The notes: a model not told the origin generated them from the sequence alone. A stretch of DNA of 64,000 nt from Syntrophotalea acetylenica (GCF_001888165.1 NZ_CP015455.1:62001-126000); one strand, 5' to 3'. Positions 19,229-27,112 are shown, numbered from the stretch's first letter. Translations and numbers: made by a program.

Positions 19229-19669
19229 ATGTATCTTTCCCTGTGCAGAACCGATAACAACACGGCCAGCCTGGTATTGCGAATCGTTCTGGGATGCGTC
19301 TTTTTTCCTCACGGCGCCCAGAAAGCCCTGGGTTGGTTCGGTGGTCATGGCATGGATGCAACGATAGGTTTCTTGACAGCCACCTTCGGCATTCCCGTGC
19401 TGCTGGCGTACCTGGTGATTGCCGCCGAATTTCTTGGCGCCATGGCATTGTTGATCGGTTTTTTGACCCGCTTCGCGGCCTTCGGCCTGTTTGCTGTCAT
19501 GACCGGCGCCCTCTGGCTGGTTCACTGGCAGAACGGGTTTTTCATGAACTGGAGCGGTAACCAGCCAGGGGAAGGGATTGAATACCATCTGCTGGTCATG
19601 GGCATGACCCTGGCCTTGATGATCCGCGGCGGCGGCCGGGCCTCCATTGACCAATTATTGAGCCGCTGA
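19229..19669 (+). CDS. DoxX family membrane protein
   Basis: 146 residues with four membrane helices, matching the DoxX family: SLVLRIVLGCVFFPHGAQKALGWFGG at about 14-40, then LLAYLVIAAEFLGAMALLIGFLTRFAA around 58-85, a third hydrophobic stretch to 100 and LLVMGMTLALMIRG near the C-terminus. A strong ribosome site (GAGGAGG, six bases before ATG) supports the start. Family members are thought to work with thiol or quinone oxidoreductases, but the biochemical role is not settled. It is a single gene with its own candidate promoter, and is separated from the scaffold gene by 160 bases. Confidence 0.88.
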   Translation: MYLSLCRTDNNTASLVLRIVLGCVFFPHGAQKALGWFGGHGMDATIGFLTATFGIPVLLAYLVIAAEFLGAMALLIGFLTRFAAFGLFAVMTGALWLVHWQNGFFMNWSGNQPGEGIEYHLLVMGMTLALMIRGGGRASIDQLLSR

Positions 19670-19741
19670 AACGAAACCAGGCGGGCGTGATGCCAGGCCC
19701 CCCAAAACAGAAGATGAGGGACTTCACCGACAGCGAACAGC

Positions 19742-19770
19742 TTGACCCGCAGGCTTATGTTTTTTAGGAT
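19742..19770 (+). promoter_or_regulatory. Sigma-70-like promoter before Fe-S scaffold gene
   Basis: TTGACC (19742-19747), a 17-base spacer and TAGGAT (19765-19770), 60 bases upstream of the iron-sulfur scaffold start at 19830. No IscR-like palindrome was recognised around it. Confidence 0.45.
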
Positions 19771-19829
19771 CGAGAGTCTGAACGCGAAAAGCACGACGCT
19801 TTATCCAGACTTTTTCGAGAGGCACGCGC

Positions 19830-20258
19830 ATGTACAGCAAACTCGTCATGGAACACTTCAATCAACCACGCAACGTCGGTTATCTGGATAATCCCAGTGT
19901 TGCCATCCAGTATGGCGACCCGGCCTGCGGAGACTGTCTTCTGGTGTTCCTGAAAATCGAACAGGGGATCATCACCGACATGAAATATAAGGTGATGGGC
20001 TGCGCCGCGGCGATTGCTACCGCCTCCATCACCAGTGAAATGAGCATCGGCCTCACCGTGGAACAAGCCCTGGAACTGACCGAAAAAGATGTCGTCATTG
20101 CCCTGGGTGGGCTTCCTCCACAAAAAGTGCACTGCTCCAACCTGGCGGTAGGCGCCCTCAAGGCGGCCCTGAGGGTCTACCTCGCCGGCGACAGGGAACC
20201 CGAGGCCGTCATCAACGCCGGGCACGACGCAAAGGGTCCCTCAAACCAGGGAGACTGA
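19830..20258 (+). CDS. Iron-sulfur cluster scaffold protein (IscU/NifU N-terminal type)
   Basis: 142 residues beginning MYSKLVMEHFNQPRNVGYLDNP, the classic NifU_N/IscU opening. The three cluster cysteines appear in GDPACGDCLLVFLKI (AxCGD motif, near residue 32-38; one Cys next to it) , MGCAAAIATASITSEM near residue 64, and VHCSNLAVGAL near 107. It assembles 2Fe-2S or 4Fe-4S clusters on sulfur delivered by a cysteine desulfurase; no iscS/nifS is adjacent. ACGDC replaces the common ACGDT/ACGDV, adding one extra Cys. This short stand-alone type is widespread in anaerobes. It converges on the rtcB gene with a 20-base gap and no clear terminator. Confidence 0.9.
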   Translation: MYSKLVMEHFNQPRNVGYLDNPSVAIQYGDPACGDCLLVFLKIEQGIITDMKYKVMGCAAAIATASITSEMSIGLTVEQALELTEKDVVIALGGLPPQKVHCSNLAVGALKAALRVYLAGDREPEAVINAGHDAKGPSNQGD

Positions 20259-20278
20259 GGCTGAAAAAACCCTGCAGC

Positions 20279-21721
20279 CTACCCCTTGATAACCGCGAGC
20301 GGCCGCAGTCTGGCAACAATGCGGCCGATGCCGGCCTGCTGCACCACCTCCACCACCTCCGTGACATCCTTATAGGCTTCGGATATCTCCTCGGCCACGG
20401 TACCGCGCCCGGCAGCCCGCAAAACAATGCCACGGGCGGCAAGCTCCTCCTCGATGCGACGCCCCGATGCCAATTTTTTTGCGGCATGCCGCGACAGTAA
20501 CCTTCCGGCACCGTGGCAAGTGGAGCCGAATGTCTCTTCAAAACCGGCAGCGGTGCCGACCAGCACATAGGAATAGCGCCCCATGTCACCGGGGATCAGA
20601 ACCGGCTGGCCGATGGCGCGATAACATGCCGGAACGTCGGGATGCCCCGGCGGAAAGGCCCGCGTAGCACCTTTGCGGTGCACGCACAGTCGGCGCGGGA
20701 CACCGGCAACGATATGTTGCTCGTATTTGGCGATATTGTGGCAAACATCATAAATCACCGACAGACCCATGGCGGCTGCACTTTGATGCAGTACCTGCTC
20801 GAAGGATTCGCGCACCCAGGCGGTTATCAGTTGCCGGTTGGCAAACGCAAAATTCGCCGCGCAGGCCATGGCGGCGAGATACTGGCGGCCCTCCGGACTG
20901 TTCAGCGGCGCGCAGCACAGCTGCCGATCTGGCAGGGAAATGCCGTATCTGGCTGCGGCCCGCAGCATAATGCGCAAATAATCGTCGCAGACCTGATAAC
21001 CGAGTCCGCGACTGCCGGTGTGGATAGTGACCGTCACCTGCCCTGGGAACAGGCCGAGTACATCGGCCAGACGTGGTTCGCGAATCTCGTCCACCATCTG
21101 GATTTCCAGAAAATGGTTGCCGCTGCCAAGCGTCCCGAGCTGGTCGCGGCCCCGCTCCAGAGCCCGCTCCGAAAGCAGGTCAGGATCGGCTCCGGCAAGA
21201 CATCCGCCGTCCTCGATGTGCTGCAGATCCAGTTCGTTGCCCATGCCTTGGGCTACCGCCCAGCGCGCCCCCTGCTGCAGCACCTTGCGCTCTTGCGCCA
21301 AGGTCAACCTGAGATCCCGCCGATGCGAGCCGACCCCGGAGGGCACATTGCGAAACAGCGCATCGGCCAGTTGCTGCAGACAGGAACGCAATTCCTGCGC
21401 CTGGAGATTTGACCGCAGCAAACGTACCCCGCAGTTGATGTCGTAACCGACCCCGCCGGGCGAAACGATGCCTTCATCGGCATCGAAGGCCGCCACGCCA
21501 CCAATGGGAAAGCCGTATCCCCAGTGAATGTCGGGCATGGCCAGTGATGGCCCCACAATACCGGGCAAGGTCGCCACATTGCGCACCTGCTCCAGAGCCT
21601 GCTCTTTTTGCAGGGCGGCCATCATGGCACGGTTGGCGAAAACCAGGCCATCAGTGCGCATGGCACCTTCCCTCGGTAGGCGCCAGCGACAAGCATCGAG
21701 CTGTTGCACCTTGACTGTCAT
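20279..21721 (-). CDS. rtcB: RNA-splicing ligase RtcB
   Basis: 480 residues from ATG 21721 (GAAGGT upstream). RtcB joins 2',3'-cyclic phosphate and 5'-OH RNA ends using GTP and manganese. Conserved motifs: MPDIHWGYGFPIGGVAAFD near 62, SPGGVGYDINCGVRLL near 83-98 with the metal-binding Asp and Cys, LGSGNHFLEIQ near 190 with His, HTGSRGLG near 222, CHNIAKYE near 322, and the guanylylation region TCHGAGRLLSR near 410-420. The YDINCGVRLL form is typical of the archaeal/metazoan-like group that works with archease, encoded 19 bases upstream. The length and motifs are normal, so it should be active in RNA repair. Confidence 0.96.
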   Translation of the reverse strand: MTVKVQQLDACRWRLPREGAMRTDGLVFANRAMMAALQKEQALEQVRNVATLPGIVGPSLAMPDIHWGYGFPIGGVAAFDADEGIVSPGGVGYDINCGVRLLRSNLQAQELRSCLQQLADALFRNVPSGVGSHRRDLRLTLAQERKVLQQGARWAVAQGMGNELDLQHIEDGGCLAGADPDLLSERALERGRDQLGTLGSGNHFLEIQMVDEIREPRLADVLGLFPGQVTVTIHTGSRGLGYQVCDDYLRIMLRAAARYGISLPDRQLCCAPLNSPEGRQYLAAMACAANFAFANRQLITAWVRESFEQVLHQSAAAMGLSVIYDVCHNIAKYEQHIVAGVPRRLCVHRKGATRAFPPGHPDVPACYRAIGQPVLIPGDMGRYSYVLVGTAAGFEETFGSTCHGAGRLLSRHAAKKLASGRRIEEELAARGIVLRAAGRGTVAEEISEAYKDVTEVVEVVQQAGIGRIVARLRPLAVIKG

Positions 21722-21740
21722 GGCGATTACCTTCGAAAGA

Positions 21741-22220
21741 TTATAAATCGAGATAGACACGCGCCCGCCACTGGCCGTGGCGATGTGTCACCAGCAGGTG
21801 GTGATAAGTGACCGCTTTGATCTCCCGTTCCGGATTGGCGGCCAGGGGAACAACCCTGAGGCGCATCTCCAAAGCCCCTGCATGAATACGGACCACAGCC
21901 ATATCCAGCGGCCACAGGCCTCTTGCCTGTATCATGAACAGCAACTCATTCAGCCAAACGACAAGAAGTTCCTCCATGTCGCCGGCTGTCACTTCAATGG
22001 TCCGTTCCTGAACGTCTCCAAAAGCCCGCCCCTGGCCTGCCAGAATGGAGAGCAAGGCCTTTGCGGCCTGCACAAAGAGTTCGTCGCAGGTGGGAGCAAC
22101 CGCTTCGATCCCCATGTCGGCCGTGTGCTCCAAAAGCCGAAAGGCGGCCCTGCCGCCTTTCTTGGTGTGCTGTCCGCAATTTGCACACGGAATGTGTCGC
22201 GCCTTTTGTTGAAAATTCAT
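21741..22220 (-). CDS. Archease, RtcB activator
   Basis: 159 residues from ATG 22220 (AGGGGTGAG three bases upstream). Family hallmarks are FRLLEHTADMGIEAVAPTCDELFVQAA near 27-53 with the calcium-binding Asp, and the C-terminal REIKAVTYHHLLV followed by the terminal VYLDL whose Asp also binds metal. Archease promotes guanylylation of RtcB and widens its nucleotide use. An N-terminal extension of about 25 residues holds a CANC pair (residues 11-14), unusual for the family. It is immediately upstream of rtcB in the same direction, which strongly supports both calls. Confidence 0.93.
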   Translation of the reverse strand: MNFQQKARHIPCANCGQHTKKGGRAAFRLLEHTADMGIEAVAPTCDELFVQAAKALLSILAGQGRAFGDVQERTIEVTAGDMEELLVVWLNELLFMIQARGLWPLDMAVVRIHAGALEMRLRVVPLAANPEREIKAVTYHHLLVTHRHGQWRARVYLDL

Positions 22221-22370
22221 GGACTCACCCCTGATACCCTCTGGCAACAACCGCTCGATGCCAAGCATAAACTTCAACCTGCGAGGCCTGGCGCTTTTTC
22301 AGGGGTAATGGCAAACCTGCGTGGGTCGAATTCCTGAAAAACCACCGTGAATCGAACCTTCAGAATGCCT

Positions 22371-22889
22371 TCATTTTTCACGCTGCCAGCTAACACGGCA
22401 AATGGCGTGATCGTCCGTCCAGACAACCTTCAGATCTCCCTGGTGCGCTTTATTCAGAGCGCGACCGAGGTGTTCGGCAAGTTTCTCCTCGGTCGTTTCG
22501 ATCACCAGCTCGTCACCTTCGCGATCCATGCGAATGATCCGCTCCAGGGGGTTCTTTGCCATGGCCTTGGCTTCTTCGTTTCTGAGTATATTGCGGATCT
22601 CCGCTTCGTGTGCCCACAGATAGGAGCCGCCCAGGGTCACATATCCTTCGGCATACCCGTCCTTGATTTTCCGACAAGCCGGGCACAACTGCCTGGCCAC
22701 TTTCGCATCCCTGGCCAGCGCTTCGTAGGCCTGCGCGTCGAGATACCAGCGTTTATGGCGATAAACAGCCTGACACCCCGGACAGAGAGTCGGCTCCGGC
22801 AAGCCTTCGGCCTGAACATAGGGGTCGGAACTGGTTTCGCAGCGACCGCGTTTGTCACCGATGCCAAACTTTCCGGATTCTTTTCGCAT
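22371..22889 (-). CDS. BCAM0308-type zinc-ribbon protein
   Basis: 172 residues of a family known mainly as BCAM0308, function unknown. Two CxxC pairs (LCPGCQAVY near residue 36-44 and LCPACRKIKDGYAEGY near 68-83) should bind zinc, in a manner recalling NMD3 and zinc-ribbon RNA-binding proteins. The C-terminal half (ITEEKLAEHLGRAL region and VWTDDHAICRVSWQREK) looks like a small alpha-beta domain. The start is backed by AAAGGGG seven bases upstream; a TATACT about 40 bases further may be its -10 box. It precedes archease and rtcB with a 150-base gap, so a link to RNA repair is possible but not shown. Confidence 0.8.
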   Translation of the reverse strand: MRKESGKFGIGDKRGRCETSSDPYVQAEGLPEPTLCPGCQAVYRHKRWYLDAQAYEALARDAKVARQLCPACRKIKDGYAEGYVTLGGSYLWAHEAEIRNILRNEEAKAMAKNPLERIIRMDREGDELVIETTEEKLAEHLGRALNKAHQGDLKVVWTDDHAICRVSWQREK

Positions 22890-22992
22890 AGACTAACCCC
22901 TTTCCAAGAATTGTTAAGGTCGCCCTACAATTGAGTATAGCATCCGGATGGGGCTTGTGGGAAAAGAGAGCGTTTGGATTTTCCGGCAGGGA

Positions 22993-23622
22993 TTACCGGC
23001 GTAAAAGTGCCCGGCAGGGAGCGCCATCAGCACAGGCAAGCTTCAATGGCAGACAGATAAGTTCGTAGGCCCCCGCATCGATGGCGGAAAGATCCAGGCC
23101 TTCAAGGATCACTCCTCCATCGCGAAGCAGACGGTGATGTACTTCGCCGTCCCCATCCCAGGCCTCGATGGAAAGATAATCGATGCCAACCAGCTCGATA
23201 CCGAGATCGCCAAGAAAGCGTGCGCCATCCAGACCCAGAGACTGGTAGTCCATGCAAAACCCGGGCTTCTGCCAAAGATGCGAATTGTTGGTTTTAAGAA
23301 GCAATCGCCGGCATTCGGCAAGATCCAAGGACCGCAGATGTTCCGCGCCGATCAATCCTGAAACGTGGCGCAGGTCGACCACACGACAGGGACCGATAAG
23401 CGCCTTCAGCGGCAGGTCGGAACCGGTATACCCCCACAACCCCGCATGCCCGGCAAGGTCGAGGTGGGTACCGACATGGCTGCTGCAGGACAATTGACTG
23501 ACATGGAACCCCCCCGCTTGCGCAGCGACAGAGGCGATGCGGCAGGGAGGATCCTGGGGAAACCCGGGGAGAGCCGGATGAAGGGAGACGCTGATATCGA
23601 AAAGCTGGGGAGGGTGGCTCAT
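22993..23622 (-). CDS. Cyclase family protein (kynurenine formamidase-like)
   Basis: 209 residues from ATG 23622, which overlaps the atpI stop by four bases. The metal-binding signature HxGTHxD is seen as HVGTHLDLAGH near residue 48-58; other family features are FDISVSLHPALPGFP at the start, GPCRVVDLRHV near 77, LLLKTNNS near 108, GARFLGDLGIELVGIDYLSIEA near 132 and the LICLPLKLACADGAPCRALLRR ending. Relatives hydrolyse N-formylkynurenine, isatin or similar amides and lactones. No tryptophan catabolism genes are near, so the substrate is open. Confidence 0.88.
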   Translation of the reverse strand: MSHPPQLFDISVSLHPALPGFPQDPPCRIASVAAQAGGFHVSQLSCSSHVGTHLDLAGHAGLWGYTGSDLPLKALIGPCRVVDLRHVSGLIGAEHLRSLDLAECRRLLLKTNNSHLWQKPGFCMDYQSLGLDGARFLGDLGIELVGIDYLSIEAWDGDGEVHHRLLRDGGVILEGLDLSAIDAGAYELICLPLKLACADGAPCRALLRR

Positions 23623-24005
23623 GGATTCTCTCTTTTGCAGGTCCAAACACGCATCACGGCTGTAAGCATCAGGTTGATAACCACCACTGAGAGGCCTGCC
23701 ACCAGAGACAGGGGATGAACCCCCAACGGCCCGACCAGAACAGATATGACCAAAGCAATTGCCAGCAGCCTGAAAGGCGTAGCGCAGAAAAATACGATGA
23801 CGGACCGGCGACCCCGATTCAGGAGCAGACGAACCAGTGATCTGTGCAACGAGTGGAAACCGGCAATCACCAGCAGCCCCCCACCTAGCACGCCCAGGAC
23901 AATCGGCGCCGAACGCCACCATAGGCTCGCCGCAAGCATGACGCAGAGAATAATCCAGTTTCTGCAAGCCAGCTCCCTGATCAGATGATCGTCACCGGTG
24001 GCCAT
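23619..24005 (-). CDS. atpI: ATP synthase subunit I
   Basis: 128 residues with about four membrane helices: NWIILCVMLAASLWW near 16, APIVLGVLGGGLLVIAGF near 33, VIVFFCATPFRLLAIALVISVLVG near 69-92 and PLSLVAGLSVVVINLMLTAVM near 98. This fits the ATP synthase I (AtpI/AtpR) family, which helps assemble the rotor c-ring and import magnesium. It overlaps atpZ upstream by 14 bases and the cyclase downstream by four. Unexpectedly the atpB/atpE genes that normally follow are not here; they must be elsewhere. Confidence 0.8.
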   Translation of the reverse strand: MATGDDHLIRELACRNWIILCVMLAASLWWRSAPIVLGVLGGGLLVIAGFHSLHRSLVRLLLNRGRRSVIVFFCATPFRLLAIALVISVLVGPLGVHPLSLVAGLSVVVINLMLTAVMRVWTCKRENP

Positions 24006-24234
24006 CTTCTTCGCTCTGCCGGCGCAATTCCCGCCGCGTAAGAATAAAAATATTGCGAAAACCGGCGGCGATTCCGAAACCGAGAAACACCAGGGTCAGC
24101 CACGGAGAAGTCCCCAGCCAGCGATCGAGATAATACCCCATGGCCAGGCCGATCAATGTCGCGGCCACCATCGAAATGCCGACCCCGGAGAGAAAGCCGA
24201 TGGACCTTATCAGCTTTTGTCTGTCTTCAGCCAT
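23992..24234 (-). CDS. AtpZ/AtpI family small membrane protein
   Basis: 80 residues with two membrane helices and the family core GVGISMVAATLIGLAMGYYLDRWLG at 17-41 and PWLTLVFLGFGIAAGFRNIFIL at 44-65. The GYYLDRWLGTSPW stretch is diagnostic. AtpZ and AtpI together form an import channel or assembly helper for the F1Fo ATP synthase. The gene starts 122 bases after the HD-GYP gene stop and overlaps atpI, so the pair is one translational unit. Confidence 0.88.
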   Translation of the reverse strand: MAEDRQKLIRSIGFLSGVGISMVAATLIGLAMGYYLDRWLGTSPWLTLVFLGFGIAAGFRNIFILTRRELRRQSEEDGHR

Positions 24235-24356
24235 ATACGAATTTTTCCAGGAAAAATGCTAAGACCAACCGCTTACCCGATCTTCGTCACAGGCGGAGCA
24301 ATAAAGAACCGTGTCTTCGGAAAAAACCGCCCTCGCATGAATACAACAGCCGGGAT

Positions 24357-25376
24357 TCAGCCCGCGAACAATTGCAGAAAATGCGCAAACAAGGCCTTGT
24401 CCACATCCGCCACCTCCTGCTCCTTCATAATCCGCAGAGCGTCGAAGGTGGAGCGCCTGCGGTGATAGGGCCGTTCAGCGGTCAGCGCTTCATAGATATC
24501 GGCGATGCGGCAAATACGCGCATAGGGATGGATATCCGCCCCCATCTTTCCGCGGGGGTACCCTTTACCGTTATCTTTCTCATGGTGCTCAAGGGTAATG
24601 GTGCGGGCTTCATCGGTAATGATGCCGTTTTCTTCCAGGATCCGGAACCCTTCCTCCACGTGGCAATTCACGACCTGCCGCTCCTGCTCGGTCAGCGGGC
24701 CCGGCTTGTTGAGAATTTCAATGGGAATCCGGCATTTGCCGAGATCATGGAGGAAAAACCCCATGCCCAGGTTGTGCATGTCGTGTGCCCTGTCCAGACC
24801 GAAAAACAGCCGCGCCAGGGCCACCGCAAAAATTCCGACATTGGTGGAATGAACATAGGTGGCGTGGTCGAAAGAGGTCAACTGTATCAGATACCGGGTG
24901 GCCTGATCGCTCTGAACAATCAGATCGACCGTCGGCACGATCATATCGCAGGCTTGCCTGATGAAAGGACCTCGTGGATCATCGAAGGCACGTCGCATGG
25001 CGTCCCGGCAACTGGCCTGCACCACTCTCGCCTTGACAGACGCCTCAATGTGGGGATTCTTGACGATTTCATCGAGCCTGGTGCGCAATATGCGGCTGAA
25101 ACATCCCGAATCCTGCCCCTGCACGAACAGTTGCCCAATGCCAAAAAACTGCAATCTTTTCAAGGCGTCCCGGTCCAGGGTGCTGGACCGGGACGCCAGC
25201 AGTACGTATTGGCCGCTTGCGTTGCGCCGATATAGATCGCACGGAGCCTTGTCAACGCAATCGAGGATATCGACGTTTACGGAAAAAAATGATTCTTCAG
25301 CGGCAATTTCCGCCCCCTCGGGGGCTTTCCCGGCATCGGACAACCTCGGATTATCAGGATCTCCAGTTAAATCCAA
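24357..25376 (-). CDS. HD-GYP domain protein (cyclic di-GMP phosphodiesterase)
   Basis: 339 residues. An N-terminal DUF3391-like region at about 30-130 (FFSVNVDILDCVDKAPCDLYRR, then RDALKRLQFFGIGQLFV) precedes the HD-GYP domain: HSTNVGIFAVALAR near 175, HDLGK near 209, LEHHEKDNGKGYPRG near 263 carrying the GYP triplet, and CRIADIYEALTAERPY near 289. Metal and GYP residues are intact, so it should degrade cyclic di-GMP. It lies 22 bases after the aminotransferase gene, with the atp helpers downstream. No receiver domain is present, so its input is unclear. Confidence 0.92.
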   Translation of the reverse strand: MDLTGDPDNPRLSDAGKAPEGAEIAAEESFFSVNVDILDCVDKAPCDLYRRNASGQYVLLASRSSTLDRDALKRLQFFGIGQLFVQGQDSGCFSRILRTRLDEIVKNPHIEASVKARVVQASCRDAMRRAFDDPRGPFIRQACDMIVPTVDLIVQSDQATRYLIQLTSFDHATYVHSTNVGIFAVALARLFFGLDRAHDMHNLGMGFFLHDLGKCRIPIEILNKPGPLTEQERQVVNCHVEEGFRILEENGIITDEARTITLEHHEKDNGKGYPRGKMGADIHPYARICRIADIYEALTAERPYHRRRSTFDALRIMKEQEVADVDKALFAHFLQLFAG

Positions 25377-25398
25377 TGGCGATCAACTCCTGTAAGGA

Positions 25399-26703
25399 TC
25401 AGGACTCCAGATAAGCGGTTATGCTTTCGGCAATGGTCTGGAAAATACGTCTGAACTCTTTTTCATTGCGTTCCAGCAAAGTGATGCGGAAGCCCATTTC
25501 CCGAGTGCAGAAAGATGACAGGGGAACCACACAAATACCCGTTGATGCCAACAGATAGTAAACGAAACGTTTGTCAAGGGAGACCCCGGGCTGGTTGACA
25601 AGTCGCTCGACGAGAGCCCGAACCTCCTGGTTTTCGATGGGAAGAGTCTGCTGGTGGGTCAAACATTCGGTTTTTATCACGACGCTCATGTAAAAAGCGC
25701 CGTTGGTGCGGTTGACTTTGGTGCGGGGCACGTCTTTAAGGATTTCATACGCGATGTTCGAACAATGCTCGTAACGTGCCCGTCGTTCGTCGAGATAAGC
25801 GGGATACTCAGGATGACTCAGAATGTGGGGTATGGCCTTCTGCGGCAAGGTGGTGGAACAGACCTCCACCATCTTGGCGTTGAGAATGCTCTGGACATAG
25901 CGCTTGAATACCGGGTCCCGATCGGCATTATAGATCTCGATCCATCCGCAGCGCGCCCCGGGCCAGGGGACTTCCTTGCTGATGCCGCGCAACGCCATGC
26001 CGGGCACATCGCCGATCAGATCGGAAAGGGGCTTGGTGGACTGTCCGTTGTAAACGATATTCAGATAGACCTCGTCACAGATGACAAACAGGTCGTATTC
26101 CCGCGCGATGGCTATCATTTCCCGAAGAATTCTTTCAGGATAAACGGAGCCGGTCGGGTTGTCCGGATTGATAATCAGGATACCGGAAATCGCCGGATTG
26201 TATTTCACGGACAGGCGCAGGTCGTCCAGATCCGGATACCAGTGATTGTCAGGATCCAGGCGATAGGAGATCGGACGTTGCCCGGCATGCGCGGCCTCGG
26301 CCGAAGAATGGGTTGAATAGGTCGGTGACGGCCCTATGACCCGTGCTTCCCGGCGCAGGAAACCATAAACTTTCTGGATGGCGTCGCCCAAACCGTTAAA
26401 AAACAGAATATCATCGGAGGTGATCTGCGCCTTCCCCCGCTTGTTGGTGCGTTCCGCCAGATACTGACGGGTCTCCAGAACCCCCTTGGTCGGACAATAT
26501 CCGTAGGAACAGTCTTCCATAACCAGGTCGGCAATCAGTTTCTTCATCCATTTGGGGATTTTCTCACCCTTGGCCACGGGATCGCCGATATTCTCCATAT
26601 TGATCTTGATTCCCATCCGCTGGAGCGTATCGGCTATCTCGACGATAGCGCGAATTTCATAGGTCAACTCACCCGCACCGATATGTACGATATCGTTTCT
26701 CAT
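25399..26703 (-). CDS. Pyridoxal phosphate-dependent class I aminotransferase
   Basis: 434 residues of the fold-type I aspartate/alanine aminotransferase group. It has INMENIGDPVAKGE near the N-terminus, YGYCPTKGVLETRQYLA near 67, LFFNGLGDAIQKVY near 100, IINPDNPTGSVYP near 180, CDEVYLNIVYNG near 213 and the PLP-lysine region GISKEVPWPGARCGW near 244, plus Arg in FRITLLER near the C-terminus. The closest named relatives I can suggest are AlaA-like or tyrosine-type enzymes; the amino acid is not determined by sequence alone. No good ribosome site precedes ATG 26703. A small ORF and terminator stand upstream in the same orientation. Confidence 0.88.
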   Translation of the reverse strand: MRNDIVHIGAGELTYEIRAIVEIADTLQRMGIKINMENIGDPVAKGEKIPKWMKKLIADLVMEDCSYGYCPTKGVLETRQYLAERTNKRGKAQITSDDILFFNGLGDAIQKVYGFLRREARVIGPSPTYSTHSSAEAAHAGQRPISYRLDPDNHWYPDLDDLRLSVKYNPAISGILIINPDNPTGSVYPERILREMIAIAREYDLFVICDEVYLNIVYNGQSTKPLSDLIGDVPGMALRGISKEVPWPGARCGWIEIYNADRDPVFKRYVQSILNAKMVEVCSTTLPQKAIPHILSHPEYPAYLDERRARYEHCSNIAYEILKDVPRTKVNRTNGAFYMSVVIKTECLTHQQTLPIENQEVRALVERLVNQPGVSLDKRFVYYLLASTGICVVPLSSFCTREMGFRITLLERNEKEFRRIFQTIAESITAYLES

Positions 26704-26763
26704 AAATCTGACCGCTATCCCTTCCTAGGCCCCGGTTCACATCAACGACACATCAAACACCAA

Positions 26764-26796
26764 ATAAAAAAGCCATGAGCGTTTAAATCTCATGGC
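26764..26796 (-). terminator. Intrinsic terminator upstream of aminotransferase
   Basis: On the minus strand an 8-bp perfect stem, GCCATGAG with CTCATGGC and a nine-base loop (26772-26796), is followed at once by TTTTTTATT. It is a textbook rho-independent terminator located 60 bases before the aminotransferase ATG and 34 bases after the small ORF stop. Confidence 0.85.
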
Positions 26797-26829
26797 CTTA
26801 CTGCAGGATATCCCCGACTTCCCGGAAAT

Positions 26830-26931
26830 TCAGACAGCAAGACAACGAGCACCGGCGCGGCCTTGTGCCGCCCTGCTCTTCGCTCGCTCTGCCTGTGCCG
26901 GAACCATCCGCCGATCCAAAAGGTAAATCAT
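26830..26931 (-). CDS. Candidate 33-residue small protein or leader peptide
   Basis: A short ORF (MIYLLDRRMVPAQAERAKSR start; 33 residues, strongly basic with one Cys) preceded by an excellent ribosome site AAAAGGAGAA seven bases before ATG 26931, by a sigma-70-like promoter at 26958-26986, and followed by an intrinsic terminator at 26764-26796. No known leader-peptide codon run (repeated Tyr, Phe, His or Trp) is present, so classical ribosome stalling at a single amino acid is not obvious. It may encode a small RNA-binding or regulatory peptide, or be a leader controlling the aminotransferase gene. I do not recognise it. Conservation of the ORF is the deciding evidence needed. Confidence 0.5.
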   Translation of the reverse strand: MIYLLDRRMVPAQAERAKSRAAQGRAGARCLAV

Positions 26932-26957
26932 GGGATATTCTCCTTTTATCTTCCGGT

Positions 26958-26986
26958 TGGTTAGCACAGACAGCTGGGAAAGTCAA
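26958..26986 (-). promoter_or_regulatory. Sigma-70-like promoter for the small ORF
   Basis: On the minus strand TTGACT (26981-26986), a 17-base spacer and TAACCA (26958-26963) precede the small ORF by about 27 bases. The -35 has five of six and the -10 four of six consensus bases. Confidence 0.5.
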
Positions 26987-27082
26987 TCCCCAACAAGTCC
27001 CTTCCGGCGCCCCCGCGGGTTTTCCAAAATAGTTCAGAAGCCCTTTTCTGGCCCGTTTCGATAGATGCCCGAAGTAAAGAAT

Positions 27083-27112
27083 TTGGCCTACATGGTCGGA
27101 TTATGGTATAAA
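27083..27112 (+). promoter_or_regulatory. Sigma-70-like promoter for PBP1A gene
   Basis: TTGGCC (27083-27088), an 18-base spacer and TATAAA (27107-27112), 35 bases upstream of the PBP1A start at 27147. Adjacent AAGGAG supplies the ribosome site. The promoter shares a divergent gap with the small ORF promoter on the other strand. Confidence 0.55.

Noticed and set aside
20225-20300. Terminator between the Fe-S scaffold and rtcB
   Set aside because: The AGGCTG/CAGCCT pairing is short and the T run lies in its loop, not after it.
22221-22370. Possible sigma-54 promoter before archease, as in E. coli rtcBA
   Set aside because: TTGGCATCGAGCGGTTGTTGCC lacks the required GG-N10-GC spacing.
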